DNA of 64,000 bases from Ulota crispa (Eukaryota; Streptophyta; Bryopsida; Orthotrichales; Orthotrichaceae). Below the pieces are notes generated by a model that saw only the letters and a program-made list of their open reading frames with translations, made no database searches and was not told where the DNA came from. Positions within the stretch are counted from its first letter, which is position 1, and every line of letters begins with the position of its first letter. Shown here one piece after another: positions 48,681 through 60,290 of this stretch. Both the position numbers and the translations under genes were made by a program. The stretch covers positions 28,110,002-28,174,001 of the forward strand of contig OY987242.1 of the NCBI GenBank assembly GCA_963920765.1, read 5' to 3'.

Positions 48681-49458
48681 AGGCTGCCTGGGCGGAGCAA
48701 AAAGGAGGCCTGGAGCCGTCATGTCGGCTCACACGCCTCCCCAGACGCCAACGACATGCCCCTTCCCTTGGCTCACTGAATGAATTCGGCCCTGTCTGCC
48801 CGGACTCTGGCAGCAGCAGCTCTCTTGCTGCCCACGGGATCTCTTCATCCCTTGCCTTTTTTGCCTTGCTTTCCCTGGCACTTGGAGTGCGGCAGGTCAG
48901 CCTCCAAGGCTGCTGCTGCACTTGTGTTGGTGCCGTCATTTGCTACAGTGCTGCTGCCTCGCCAGGCTGGGTTGGGTTCGCTGCTGTGATGACATGCCCC
49001 CCGGAATCCGGACTTTGGTTCTTCTGCCCTTTTTTTATTTGGCAAACTGGCTCTCCCCTCGAAGGTCAGCTCCTGGTCAGGAGAAAATCTCTCTTCGACG
49101 AACTGTTCGCCCGCAAATCATTGTTGAGTTGGAAAAACAAACGTCACATGGCCGTGCTTGATTGCTTGGAATCTCTGGGGATGTGATGTTGACACCAGTG
49201 GAAATTCATGGTTCTCTACTCCAGTGGGACGAAGTGACGAACATCTCACTGCTGCAATTATAATTCAAATAAATATATATTAAACTCTTTGGATTGGATG
49301 TGCCAAAACTCAAATACTTGCAACTACACCACCCCTAACATTTGTATTTGATTTTTCAAAATTGCACAGAGCATTTTTTGTGAAAAAATTCATTCTTTTT
49401 ATGGATTTTTGTGGTTGGAAATTACTGGTCTACTGAAATAATCATGTTTTCACAGAGA
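48681..49458. other. Upstream region of the NAC gene
   Basis: GC-rich to about 49,190, then AT-rich. ORFs on both strands (up to 106 codons) look like by-products of the GC content. It is probably the distal promoter. Confidence 0.5.
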
Positions 49459-50184
49459 TTAACCCCTAAAGGACCAAGCCCACTTTTCGGGGACAAATGG
49501 GATTTCGGGCACGTACCTATGGCTAAACTACTTTGCGTGATTTTTTGAAACTTTTATGGAAAATGGGGAATTCAAAGATTTGTGTGGGCATCTAATTTTT
49601 TCCTCATTCCGAAATTTATTGAAGAAGTTAAAAATGAATTTATGAAAATTTTAGTTTGGCAGGCAGCCCAAAAACTTCTTTAAATTTTGCATTTTTTTTT
49701 AAAAAAAAAATTGAGGTTAGTTCTTTAGACTTATGTATATGTGGGAAGCTTTGAATCATTCAATTCTAATTGATGCGATGAAAGTTATGAGAAGTTTTAG
49801 TTTGCGGGTAGGTGTGGAGAATCTCAAAACAATGCCTACACGCAAACTAAAACTTCTCATAACTTTCATCTCATCAATTAGAATTGAATGATTCAAAGCT
49901 TCCCACATATACATAAGTCTAAAGAACTAACCTCAAATTTTTATTTTTTTTAAATGCGAATTTTAAAGAAATTTTTGGGATGCCTGCCGAACTAAAATTC
50001 TCATAAAGTCATTTTTAACTTCTTCAATAAATGTCAGAATGAGGTAAAAATTAAATACCCACATAAATCTTTGAATTCCCCATCTTCCATAAAAATTTCA
50101 AAAATTACACAAAATAGTTTAAACATAAGTAAATGCCCGAAATCCCGAAAGCCCCCGAGGGTACTTTGGTCCTTTAGGGGTTAA
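49459..50184. mobile_element. TTAA/CCCC-family palindromic element, 726 bp
   Basis: Starts TTAACCCCTAAAGGACCAA and ends with its complement (TTTGGTCCTTTAGGGGTTAA). The two halves are near-complete inverted repeats of about 350 bp around a ~20-bp centre (GGAGAATCTCAAAACAATG). Each half contains the family core (ATGAGATGAAAGTTATGAG or its relative) and the TGCCCGAAAT/GGGCACGTAC subterminal box. There is no ORF of any size. The element at 59,555 is a close copy with the centre inverted. Confidence 0.9.
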
Positions 50185-51242
50185 AAACCACCCAGGAGAG
50201 GCTTGAAACTGAATCCCTGACAGACGTGAAATCTCGTAGACTTGTTGAAAGCTAATCAATTCAGCATTTACGGATAACGTATGTTTCGGTGGGCTGGATT
50301 TTGAAACAAATTCACCACCTCGGTGTGCCCAAATCAACCAATGTGATTTTCAGAGTTACAAAGAAGCATAACATTATTCAACAAGGACTGGAACTCTGGA
50401 AGTCCACATATTAGTACATCCAAGAAGTGAAGAGAAAAATGGTGACAAGACCTTGGGTCATACAATTAAACACCATGTAGAGTAGAGTAGGCTCTTAACC
50501 GATTGATGATTAATTTATCGTTAATTTGTTAATGGACTCCCATGAGACTTGAGATCCGATATTGGAAGATGTTATGAACATTACTTATTGCACATGCTAA
50601 AACTTCAAACTTAACACTTTTTTATTCATGTGTTTAGTATCTCCACAGAGACAGAGGATTTGCTAAACCCCTGGAGTCATAATTTTGTGAACCACCAAGA
50701 TTTTAAACGGACCAAGAAGAAAAGAAAGAAAAGATAGTTCAGCGCCGACATGTCCGAGAGCTCGGGAACGCGGTATCTTCAACTTCCAAGGATTTGATTT
50801 TTTTAACGCCGGTCAATTGAGGCAGTGACGACTTACCACGCTGCCGACTGGGCTGCTCAGATTACTGCGCCTCCCCATATCCACTCATTTCCAGTACCAC
50901 TACCACCTGTCCGTGCTCTCAAATGCAGCCAAAGCTAGAAATTTTTACTCTTCCAATACTTTTTTTTATGCTACAGAAAACATGGGTACCACCACCACAC
51001 CGTCGGTTGAATCTGAACTTTCGCTTCATTTGGTATCGTTTTTAGCAATTTGAGCTGATTATGGAATGATATGGTACCAAATGTTAGCAAATTGGGACCA
51101 TTGCTACCAGTTCCGTTTTATTGCAGACTTCCAGAAATGACTGCACCCGTGTAAATACGATTTGGATCACAGGTTTTTCGTGATCTCATTCCAATTCAGC
51201 CCAGTGTTTCGGTGAATCAGCAGAGAGTTTCTGTGGGTTTCT
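50185..51242. other. Gene-less spacer
   Basis: No ORF of note or repeat boundary was seen. Confidence 0.55.
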
Positions 51243-51418
51243 TAGGACGTCCTTCCATGTGAGGGGAGGGGGTGGGGGTGGGGGTGGGGGTGGGGGTGGA
51301 GCTAACTAATAATAGGTCAAATGGGTTTTCAGAAAAACTGGGACTCCCATCTCACCAATTATCAGTGAGCTACTGTTAGCTTCACCCCCACCCTGCTCAT
51401 ATGGAAGGACGTCCTTAG
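51243..51418. mobile_element. MITE with AGGACGTCCTTCCAT ends and a G-run array
   Basis: Left TAGGACGTCCTTCCATGTGAG; the right end is its complement with small changes. The left arm carries an expanded (GGGGGT)n tract at 51,261-51,299, whereas the right arm has only a short counterpart. Its outer motif is shared with the MITE at 36,361. Confidence 0.8.
51261..51299 (+). repeat. (GGGGGT)n tract, G-quadruplex candidate
   Basis: Six or more runs of four to five G are separated by single bases, enough for a very stable quadruplex on the plus strand. Confidence 0.85.
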
Positions 51419-51561
51419 GTCCCCTTTACATTAGAAGTGAGAAGTTGTGAAGAGTAAAATTTCAGCTTATGAAAAATGAAAACTAGAATGTTTTTGTAGT
51501 TTTCATTGGTTGAAATTTTTGCTCTTCACAACTTCTCACCTCTAGTGTAAAGAGGGCCTTA
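51416..51561. mobile_element. Foldback MITE, ~146 bp
   Basis: The left arm CCTTTACATTAGAAGTGAGA and AGTTGTGAAGAG pair with CTCTTCACAACTTCTCACCT and CTAGTGTAAAGAGGG on the right. It directly abuts the previous MITE. Confidence 0.85.
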
Positions 51562-52013
51562 ATTAGTGGTAAGAGCATAATTATCCACCACCACCTGATA
51601 CTAAAAATGGTGAGGGGAGGGAGAAACATTGGTTTGTGCTCTTTGCAAAGATTTTGAGATCCTAACCTCAACCATGTTTGGAAATGTTGGCATTTTTTTG
51701 AATATTGTGTCTAGGGTGGGTCATGTAGGATTGTAGGGTATTTTTCAAGTTTTGCCAAATTTGTTTGAAGGCAAGGGGTTTAATTTTACCTTGTCTTGTA
51801 GTTGTTGCACAACCTTGAGTTGCTACAACTAGGAGCAACACAATCACTACGGGTCATTTGGTTATTTCTTTTAAAATGTTGGTTTCCTTTTAAGCTATTT
51901 GGGGGTAATCGACCTTAAGCCCAAGTAACAAAATCTCTTGCCTTTCTTCTCAAGACAAGATCTAAGCTTCACCATGCTGGTGGAGTGGAGGTGCTCTAAC
52001 AACAATAAGGGGA
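51562..52013. other. Gene-less spacer
   Basis: Nothing recognised. Confidence 0.55.
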
Positions 52014-52221
52014 AAGCACCTAATACCAACATTGTACCTAATGACGTTACTCTCTAAATAGGGTGGTCATTCCAAAATTTAAATCTAGGTAAGTCATAGA
52101 TAGCTTATCATTTTTGTCAACAACAATAAACTCTCTATGACTTTTTTAAAATTTAAATTCTAGAATAACCACCATGTGTAGAGAGTCATTTCATTAGATA
52201 CATTGTTAATATTGGGTGCTT
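52014..52221. mobile_element. Foldback MITE with AAGCACCTAATA ends, 208 bp
   Basis: Left AAGCACCTAATACCAACATT pairs with the right AATGTTAATATTGGGTGCTT-like end. The arms continue through ACTCTCTAAATAGGGTGGTC and AAAATTTAAAT. Non-coding. Confidence 0.8.
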
Positions 52222-53401
52222 CTACCTTACTACCAATTATCTATACATATTTGCATGTATAACATAAACTAGTTAGAAAAGCAATTCCTTATTTAGCTAG
52301 GGTGTTTGGAAAAAGTTTTTTCAAAAGCTGGTTTTAATTTCAATTGGATTGTCCTTTAAAAAAAAATAGCTTACTTTTTTTTAAAACAAAAGTAAATAAA
52401 TTTAATCAATTTGATTTAGATTTTCTGTAAATTTTTAAAAAGTTTGAAGGTTGGGTGGAGTATTTTAGAAGAATATCCATCTTAAAATGTTCATTTTCAT
52501 TCTATTGAATATTTTGACATGTATTTCTACGTACGTTAAAAGGTACTTTACTGCAGGTTTACCAAAATGAAATGGTCAATGTTGCCGTAGTATTTTGTTC
52601 TATGCCCTTTCAGAGCTCAGTGGTGCTTTTGCAATCCAGTTCCGATGACACCGTGGGCTAAATAAATGCAAGGGTCAAAGACTAAAACATTTGTATGCCA
52701 ACTCGATCTGGTCTCCTTGAAATAGAAATCTGCAAGGGTTAAGGTTGTTGTTAAGGTTGCTTTTGTCGTTGTTGAGAATGGAATGTGTGCTCTTCTTGTC
52801 TTGGTTCGGACTTCTATAACTGCAGAACACCAGAAAGTAACCTTTGACTTAATTCCAAGTTCCTTTCCCTGAAAAATGATGTTGATATATCACTTCTGGA
52901 GAAGCCTGCGGCCTCTTGTTTTAATCCGTCCCATTGTAGTTGTAAGGCATTTGCTTTTTTTAGTATGATTAGAGTGCAAACACGATAAAAGCAAAAAAAC
53001 ATATTTTTTTGCTTTTATCGTTTTGCAAGCTTTTAGCATTCCTTCCATCGCCGTGTAAACAAAATGGGATAAACCTCGATAAGTAGGCATAATAAGTCAT
53101 TCATTAACTTTATTCTTTTTGAACAAGGGCAATTTTAGGACATCCCCTTGCAAAAACATGTAGCTTGCAATTTGGGTTCTTTTTTTGAAATCTTGCTCAA
53201 CTTTTGGAATAAAATACGTATCTGAAAAATTTAAAGCAAGTGCATGATGTATCAAAGTTTACAGGTTAATACGTATTATAACTACATACAAACTCCCAAT
53301 CATGATGCATCAAGAGTGCCGCACCTCAAAATGTCCAAAACTCAAACACTTTTTTTTTGTTTTTTTGGTTGACATGAGTTTTTTTTGTTCCTCCTTGTAA
53401 C
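52222..53401. other. Gene-less spacer with a perfect 18-bp hairpin
   Basis: At 52,982-53,021 ACGATAAAAGCAAAAAAA is followed by a 4-base loop (CATA) and its exact complement. No gene was recognised nearby. Confidence 0.6.
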
Positions 53402-53807
53402 TTAACTCCTAAAGGACCAAGGGCCCTTTTGGGGGACTTTTGGGCAAAACCACACCTACCCGCAAACTAAAACTTCTCATAACTTTAAATCTCATTTATC
53501 AAAATTGAATGATTCAAAACTCCCCACGTCTACATAAGTCTAAAGAACCTATTTCAGATTTTTATTTGAAAAAAATACAATTTTTATAGAATTTTTTGGG
53601 CTACCCCTCGAATAGCTTTTTTCAATTATTCATTTTTAACTTCTTCAATAAATGTCAGAATGAAGAACAAATTACATTCCCAAGTAGATCTTTGAATTCC
53701 TCACCTTCAATATAAATTTCAAAAAATCACGCAAAGCAGTTTAGCCATAGGTACCTACCCAAAATCCCAAAAGTCCCCCAAGGGGACTTTGGTCCTTTAG
53801 GGGTTAA
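53402..53807. mobile_element. TTAA/CCCC-family element, single-arm form, 406 bp
   Basis: Starts TTAACTCCTAAAGGACCAA and ends GGTCCTTTAGGGGTTAA. The interior holds one copy of the core (CTCATAACTTTAAATCTCAT ... GAATGATTC) and the subterminal CCCAAAAT box. It is not a palindrome, so it looks like the parent form from which the 726- and 722-bp foldbacks arose. Confidence 0.9.
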
Positions 53808-53915
53808 AGGAGAATCTAATGCAATGTATATTATGAATCATCAAAACGCTAATATTTATTTTGAGGTTTAACAAAATTGATTGTAAGGCTTTCATGTTTA
53901 GACCATATACATCTT

Positions 53916-54352
53916 AAGGGAAATTTTGAGCCTTCAAAGAGCCCCCAATATTTGACATAGCAAATTATTATTTGGGGGCCATGCATGCCGTTATGAGCAT
54001 GGGAAAAATGACTCATATTTATTGCTATCTTGTATGAAGGACCTTAGCCACTTACATGCATAATCTCAAATTATACAAAAGGCATTGCACTAATCATATA
54101 TGTAAATGAATTCACTAGTCACTATCCAAATATTTTATTCATTTATACAAATAGAGTAAGATAGATTTATGATTCTATTGTACCCACATCTTTATCCAAT
54201 TGGGATGACATAGCAATATAACTTTCATGTTTGCATGAATTCAAAAGATGGGTGGAAAGAAGAAATTGGTGATTAATTGTTGTTATAAGTACATAACTTG
54301 AGATCTTCTTTGAGACTTTGGAGGGGCTCTTTGAGGGCTCAAAAGTTTCCTA
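53916..54352. mobile_element. Uninterrupted relative of the TIR element hit by the CACTA insertion
   Basis: Left AAATTTTGAGCCTTCAAAG and right CTTTGAGGGCTCAAAAGTTT are inverted repeats. The sequence can be followed against 3,127-3,184 plus 32,673-33,048 along its length. At the position of the CACTA insertion it reads AATTATTATTTGG with no insert. Confidence 0.82.
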
Positions 54353-54423
54353 GTAATGTTGAAGCCACAATATATAGGGTTCAAAAGTTTCCTAGTAATG
54401 TTGAAGCCACAATATATAGGGTT
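54340..54423. repeat. Perfect 42-bp tandem duplication
   Basis: Two identical 42-bp units begin CAAAAGTTTCCTAGTAATG. They start inside the right terminal repeat of the element above. Confidence 0.95.
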
Positions 54424-54578
54424 CACAATTGGGTGAGGGTGGCAATTGAGAATACCTGTTTATGATAAGGGTTTTATAGACAGTGACATTGGGTTAGGAT
54501 CTACATAAGGGGCCACGTGTCTTAATGAAGTGTAGAGTAGTTGGTCCATTCCTCTCAAAACAGCATTAGCCAATATTG

Positions 54579-55353
54579 TTAACCCCTAAGCGTCTTGCTA
54601 AGAAAATTCAACATGCCTCCAACACAAAACCTTTAACATATTTTTTGAGTTTTTGGAAAGTTGAACAAGTAATCACATAATCCAAACCAGTCATTTTATA
54701 CTTAACTATAAATCAAATATTTTAAACCAATTTGATTTCAAATCTTAATAAATTTGCTAAATCCTCACTGTTGAGAATCTCATGTTTTCCAATATGGGCA
54801 ACAGTTCAAAATTTGGATTTTGGATTTTCATGTAGTATTTTCTCAAAAAGAAGATTCACCTAATGGCTGATCCCATGAGATTGTGTCTTGCTATACTTGA
54901 TGGAAAAAAAAACTCCACAAATGAATAAAAACTCCAAGAGATATGGTCACTCAAAGTAGCTAGATTCCACTAGCTCCTTACTTTAGACCTATATAAACCT
55001 TGCCCAAATCAAGAAAAAAAAAGTGACACATCACCAAACTTCTCCCTTGTACAATACAAGACATGAGAGCACTGAGCCCATCCGCTCTCTAAGCGCTCCG
55101 TTTGTTTTCCCAAAGACATTCTTCTCCTAATTGTTGAAAAAATAGAACATTTTCCATATTCCAAGTAGAATCTTGAGCAAAGGAGGCGCTTCAAGGAACA
55201 ACAAGCTAATGAGCAATTTTTCTTGAAGTAACAACTCCATTTGGACTTGAGTGGCAGACCAAAATTGGAGTTAAAAATACCTCTTTTGTATACTTTCACA
55301 CCTCCAAGTAGCCCCTTTGGCCATATTGGACTCTTTGGTTCTTTAGGGGTTAA
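54579..55353. mobile_element. TTAA/CCCC-family element, 775 bp
   Basis: Starts TTAACCCCTAAGCGTCTTG and ends TTCTTTAGGGGTTAA. The interior lacks the common core. A minus-strand ORF (55,299-55,009) is not recognised. It shares its right TTAA with the next element. Confidence 0.7.
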
Positions 55354-56176
55354 CCCTTAAAGGCTTTGACTAAGTTTTCACCAAAACTGCTCCAAAACTG
55401 CCATTTCTAGTACAAGTACCAAATTTTAGAAAAAAATCATTTTTGGACACATGTAACCGTAGTATATTGTATTACACTAGCATCAAAAGATGTGAAAAAA
55501 ATTCAGAAATTTTCATATGTAGATTGTAAGATATTTGAGTTTGAATTGACAAAAAGTTATTTTTTGTCCTTGCAAAAACTTGGTCAGCTGCACTTCACAA
55601 GGTCATATTTGTATGAAAAAATTTCCAAAATGGTTGTAGTTCTTTAATTTGGATTCATTCTTCAAGGAAATTTGGGTAAACACTTGAAATTTTTCAAATC
55701 ATTTGGAATTGTACAATACATGGGAAAAAAATAGTAAGTAAAAATAAGTAGAGAATGATTCAAAACACTAAATTGTTAATAATTTAATTATTAAAATGAA
55801 AAATGCCAATCCCAATGGTTGTAATGTGGTAATAAAAATCTACATCCTTGAGCTTTATTATTTTTCCAAAATGTTGAAAATTGAGTAAAACAATGGATTT
55901 AAAAGTTTTTTAGACCAGAGAACCCATAAGTGCCTGCAAACATAATCTTCTTGTGACTTTCATCTCATTTATCAAAATTGAATGATTCAAAGCTTCCCAC
56001 ATATGTGTAAATCTAAAAAATCAGTTCCTATTTTGTTTTTTTTATAAATGTGATTTTTTGAAAAGTTCATACAAATGTGAAAAACCCAAAACAAAAATTC
56101 ACTATCATGTGCATGGATGAAAGAATCGAGTTTTCATGAAACTTATTTACATACATTTGTTATCCATAGTTGTTCC
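55350..56176. mobile_element. TTAA/CCCC-family element, right end not found
   Basis: Starts TTAACCCTTAAAGGCTTTG. The first ~350 bp match the element at 61,457 (both have CACCAAAACTGCTCCAAAAC near the start). The core lies at about 55,950. The copy appears truncated before the next element. Confidence 0.65.
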
Positions 56177-56414
56177 TTAACCCCTAAGCGCCCTAGCGAC
56201 GAGATCCTGTTGATTGAGATCCCAAGTTTATCTCTCTTTTTCTCTCAATCCGTACCGTGAAAAAAGTTGTTGCTGGTCCCTATCACCAAAGAAGGTAGTC
56301 CTTTTTTAGATCCTACGGTCACATTTTTTGGATGTAATTTTTCAAGCTATGGTGGCCATTAAACCCCCCATTTTCTCCTAAACCCTAAAACAACTCCAGG
56401 CGCTCAAGGATTAA
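56177..56414. mobile_element. TTAA-flanked MITE, 238 bp
   Basis: Left TTAACCCCTAAGCGCCCTAG; right end on the minus strand TTAATCCTTGAGCGCCTGG. The interior is not related to the longer members. Confidence 0.75.
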
Positions 56415-57441
56415 TAAGTGAAATCTTGTTAAATGATAGTTGGCCACACTGCATATGTTAGCAGTCCATTAGTTATCAAACTTTGTGAAGCACACCCCTA
56501 TTAGACTTGAATACTTTTGTTGCAACCATTTACACATGTGCTTAACCTTGGGATCATAGTTATTACTAGAGGTTCTAGAATTGAAATTCTCACCATTCTA
56601 GCATGAACACTTATAGAATATGTCAAACCTCTAAAGGATGTAAGGATTGTCCAAATTTCTAAAAAGAAAAAACGTTTTGGGAAGTGTCACTTGAAAAAAT
56701 ATTTTGGTGATATTTTTGAGTAGAAATAGGACTTGATGGTTTAAAGATCATATTCATACATCTAGCTATTTTCCACCCTTCTTGTTATTAAACTAACCAA
56801 TCAAAAATCAATATCTGTCATTTATGGTGATTGAAAATCAATATTGTTAGTTTTCTCTTACAAGTTGCTAATTTTCATTTTTGGAAATCCAATAAATTCT
56901 CGACAAAGCATTTCCATAATAGTAAAAGGATATGATGAGAAGCGCTGTTTTCTAACAATGGATGTGCATTTGCAATGATGTACATGCAAATATGAAACTC
57001 TAAATTTACAAAAACGTGACTCTATACTAACGTGAAATCAATGATTACTCTTATGTGCCTTAGTTGTAACCAAATACTATTGGTAATTTTCATTTGGTGA
57101 TAGTCTTACAATATTAGCAATGTGAATATCATTGTTCACTAACGGTGAAAAAGATCCTTGCACTCTAAAGAAAATTAGATCAAACACAAGTTTTAGAAGC
57201 TTGAGAGCCAAAATTTTGAACCTCAAAACTAATTTCTATATTTATCAAGGTATCCTACCCAAAAAGAACGTTTTTTATTATGACCTTGGAAAACATCTCC
57301 ACTACACAAGTTAATTCAATCAGTACAAGATCTCTTCACACTGATTTTGTGAATTTTGTCAAATCAATTTGAAAGTGAGGCATCCCTCTTACCCTTGTTT
57401 TTGAAATAGAGTTTTGATCCCAATCTTCAACCACTAATCAA
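56415..57441. other. Gene-less AT-rich spacer
   Basis: Nothing recognised. Confidence 0.55.
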
Positions 57442-58354
57442 TTAACCCTTAAAATTCTTTTGTTTTTAGAGGCCCAAACTGCTTCAAAATACTAGCCCCC
57501 AAACTAAGGTCAAAATCTTCATTGAAACTTACTTTTTAACAAATTCAACAGTAGGATTCTTTGGTTGACTTGCACAAATACATTGCCTAAAAATTTTAGA
57601 ATGAATATCCACACCAATTGCAAGATCAATGTGCCTAAACTTCAGAATGTAGGTTTTTCTAATCCTTCCAAGAAGGTGAAGTTTTGTTTTTCAAACTTTA
57701 TAGAGAAAAGCACATATGTTGTATTTCCAGTACAATTTTGTTGATATGTTGGAAAATGGGTTGAAAGCATATATAAAAAAATTTAACCAAAAAAAAATGG
57801 ATTCATTTTTACAAAAATTGTAAAGTGAAAGGTATTGATGAATGAAAGATATAACTAATATGCTAATAAGTTTTGGAAGAATTTAATAATTGTTAATCCC
57901 AACAATGAGAATGATCTAACAGACAATTGGTAACTTTCATTTTCATTTGAAAATTTTCAAAATTGAGAATAAAAGATAACTTTATATGTTATTTCTACCC
58001 TCTTCCTACCTTTGTTGCCCGCAAAGTAAAACTCCTTTTAACTCTTACCACATTATTTGGAATTGAGTGATTCAACTTTTTTTGAGTAGGTATCAATCTA
58101 TACAATTCTATATAAAGTAAAAATGAATTTTTAGAATAAATTTTTTGCTGCCCAGTTTGACATTGAAATTGAAAAAACCTTATAACTTTTGCATGACATA
58201 TTGGAATGACATGAAATAAAGCTTCACACGTAGATTATGATGAGTAGCATCCATCCTAAATATTTCATGAAAAATTTCTAAATTACGAAATCAATAGAGC
58301 CTGCCCAAATTCTCATAAAGCCCAAAGTGGGCTCCTTGGGCCTTTAGGGGTTAA
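57442..58354. mobile_element. TTAA/CCCC-family element, 913 bp, diverged
   Basis: Starts TTAACCCTTAAAATTC and ends GGGCCTTTAGGGGTTAA. A weakened core (GGAATTGAGTGATTCAAC) lies near 58,060. The subterminal TGCCCAAATT box is present. Confidence 0.65.
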
Positions 58355-58558
58355 CCATCAAGAGCAATTACTTACTATAATACAACATTCTTTACAAATT
58401 CTTTTAGCTTATACAATTGCTTGCAAAATCTCCTTAAACATTTGGTCACTTCAATCACACTATTTGAAATAGTATTTAAAGAGTATGAGCATACTAAATT
58501 TACCTTAATATTGTGACCTATTTATTAGTGAGCCTCCCAAATCACTTGTTTCTTAAAT

Positions 58559-58890
58559 TAAGGTAGGAGGCTCTAATTTGGCTCACGCTCTAAAATGGAT
58601 CACCTTCTCAAATGTACTATTTTTTTACATGTTGTTTTTCATAAGCTTCAATAGTGTACAGACAATGTACATTTAAGGAGATGATCCATTTTAGAGCCCT
58701 ATGCCATTTCAACTTCAAAATTTCATAAATAATTCCACAAAACTCCAAAAAATATGAAACAACTTAGGTCATATGCCAATTCCTCTTACCTTTAAAAGAA
58801 AATTTACTGAAAAATAATTCAAGAAGTTTCACCTCCCAAAATTCAGTCAGTTTCAGCCCTTAGATGATCCATTCATGTGCCTCCTACCTT
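58559..58890. mobile_element. MITE with AAGGTAGGAGGC ends, ~332 bp
   Basis: AAGGTAGGAGGC on the left and GCCTCCTACCTT on the right are exact complements. An inner pair (AAAATGGATCA, TGATCCATTTT) adds structure. The end motif is related to the one at 36,048. Confidence 0.7.
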
Positions 58891-59554
58891 ACTGCCAGCG
58901 TCAATAGTGGGGTCGCACCGTCGTAGTAATCGAAGTAACTTGTGTAGTATATGGACTAGAACCGTGACAAGGACATTGAATAAGCCAAGCTGGACACGGG
59001 GCCCAAGTCGATCAATTTTATACTGAAATTTGCTATGCGAGTAGATTTCAGATGTTGGCGGGCTAAACTTAATAGGGAGGAGTTCGGTATCCTAACCCAC
59101 ATCGAACACCAGCAGGTTCCAGTCACGCAAGCTGCAGTGGAAGGATACGTGGCAGCCATTCATTCGCGGATATTTCTTCCTACTTCCTAGTTGTCCCTGT
59201 TGCAAGATACCCGGCAGAAATTTTGTTGCTGACCGACTGCTTTACTGTGCTTCCCGATTACCGGCTACTATTACCGCCCGGTCAAACTGCCCGTCCAGCT
59301 CATTCTCTCTCCCCTACTTTGCAGAATTTTTGACCTTGGAACACAATTTAGGAATTTGTGTCGCATTAAAAATTTCCACCATGTTTTTGGATATTTAGGA
59401 GTCAACCCCCACTTTGATCAATGGTAAAACCAAAAGAGTGTTCGGCTGATTTTGTAGTAGTGGATGGATGGAAAATGGATGGTTGTTGTATGTGCATCTG
59501 ATGAATAGTTGAAGCCATTGACGATATGTAGCAGTTTGTGCAGGTATTCACGTT
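58891..59554. other. Gene-less spacer, partly GC-rich
   Basis: 58,890-59,330 is more GC-rich than its surroundings. The ORFs seen there are short and unrecognised. Confidence 0.5.
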
Positions 59555-60276
59555 TTAACCCCTAAAGGACCAAAGTCCCCTGCTTTGGGGATTTTGGGCA
59601 TGTACTTATGGCTAAACTATTTTGTGTAATTTTTTGAAATTTTTATGGAAGATGGGGAATTCAAGGATCTGTGTGGGCATTTAATTTTTACCTCATTCCG
59701 ACATTTATTGAAGAAGTTAAAAATGACTTTATGAGAATTTTAGTTCGGCAGGCATCCCAAAAATTTCTTTAAAATTCGCATTTAAAAAAAATAAAAATTT
59801 GAGGTTAGTTCTTTAGACTTATGTATATGTGGGAAGCTTTGAATCATTCAATTCTAATTGATGAGATGAAAGTTATGAGAAGTTTTAGTTTGCGTGTAGG
59901 CATTGTTTTGAGATTCTCCACACCTACCCGCAAACTAAAACTTCTCATAACTTTCATCGCATCAATTAGAATTGAATGATTCAAAGCTTCCCACATATAC
60001 ATAAGTCTAAAGAACTAACCTCAATTTTTTATTTTAAAAAAAATGCAAAATTTAAAGAAGTTTTTGGGCTGCCTACCAAACTAAAATTTTCATAAATTCA
60101 TTTTTAACTTCTTCAATAAATTTTGGAATGAGGAAAAAATTAGATGCCCACACAAATCTTTGAATTCCCCATTTTCCATAAAAGTTTCAAAAAATCACGC
60201 AAAGTAGTTTAGCCATAGGTACGTGCCCAAAATCCCATTTGTCCCTGAAAAGGGGGCTTGGTCCTTTAGGGGTTAA
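59555..60276. mobile_element. TTAA/CCCC-family palindromic element, 722 bp
   Basis: Starts TTAACCCCTAAAGGACCAA and ends TTGGTCCTTTAGGGGTTAA. The two halves are near-complete inverted repeats. The centre (GCATTGTTTTGAGATTCTCC) is the reverse complement of the centre of the copy at 49,459, so the two lie in opposite orientation. Confidence 0.9.
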
Positions 60277-60290
60277 AATCACTTCACAAC

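Noticed and set aside
48436..48939. Minus-strand 167-codon ORF upstream of the NAC gene
   Set aside because: It overlaps the TATA box, pyrimidine patch and leader exon and is low in complexity; it is better explained as promoter and 5' UTR.
52982..53021. Rho-independent terminator
   Set aside because: The stem is AT-rich with no bacterial gene nearby, and the window is eukaryotic.
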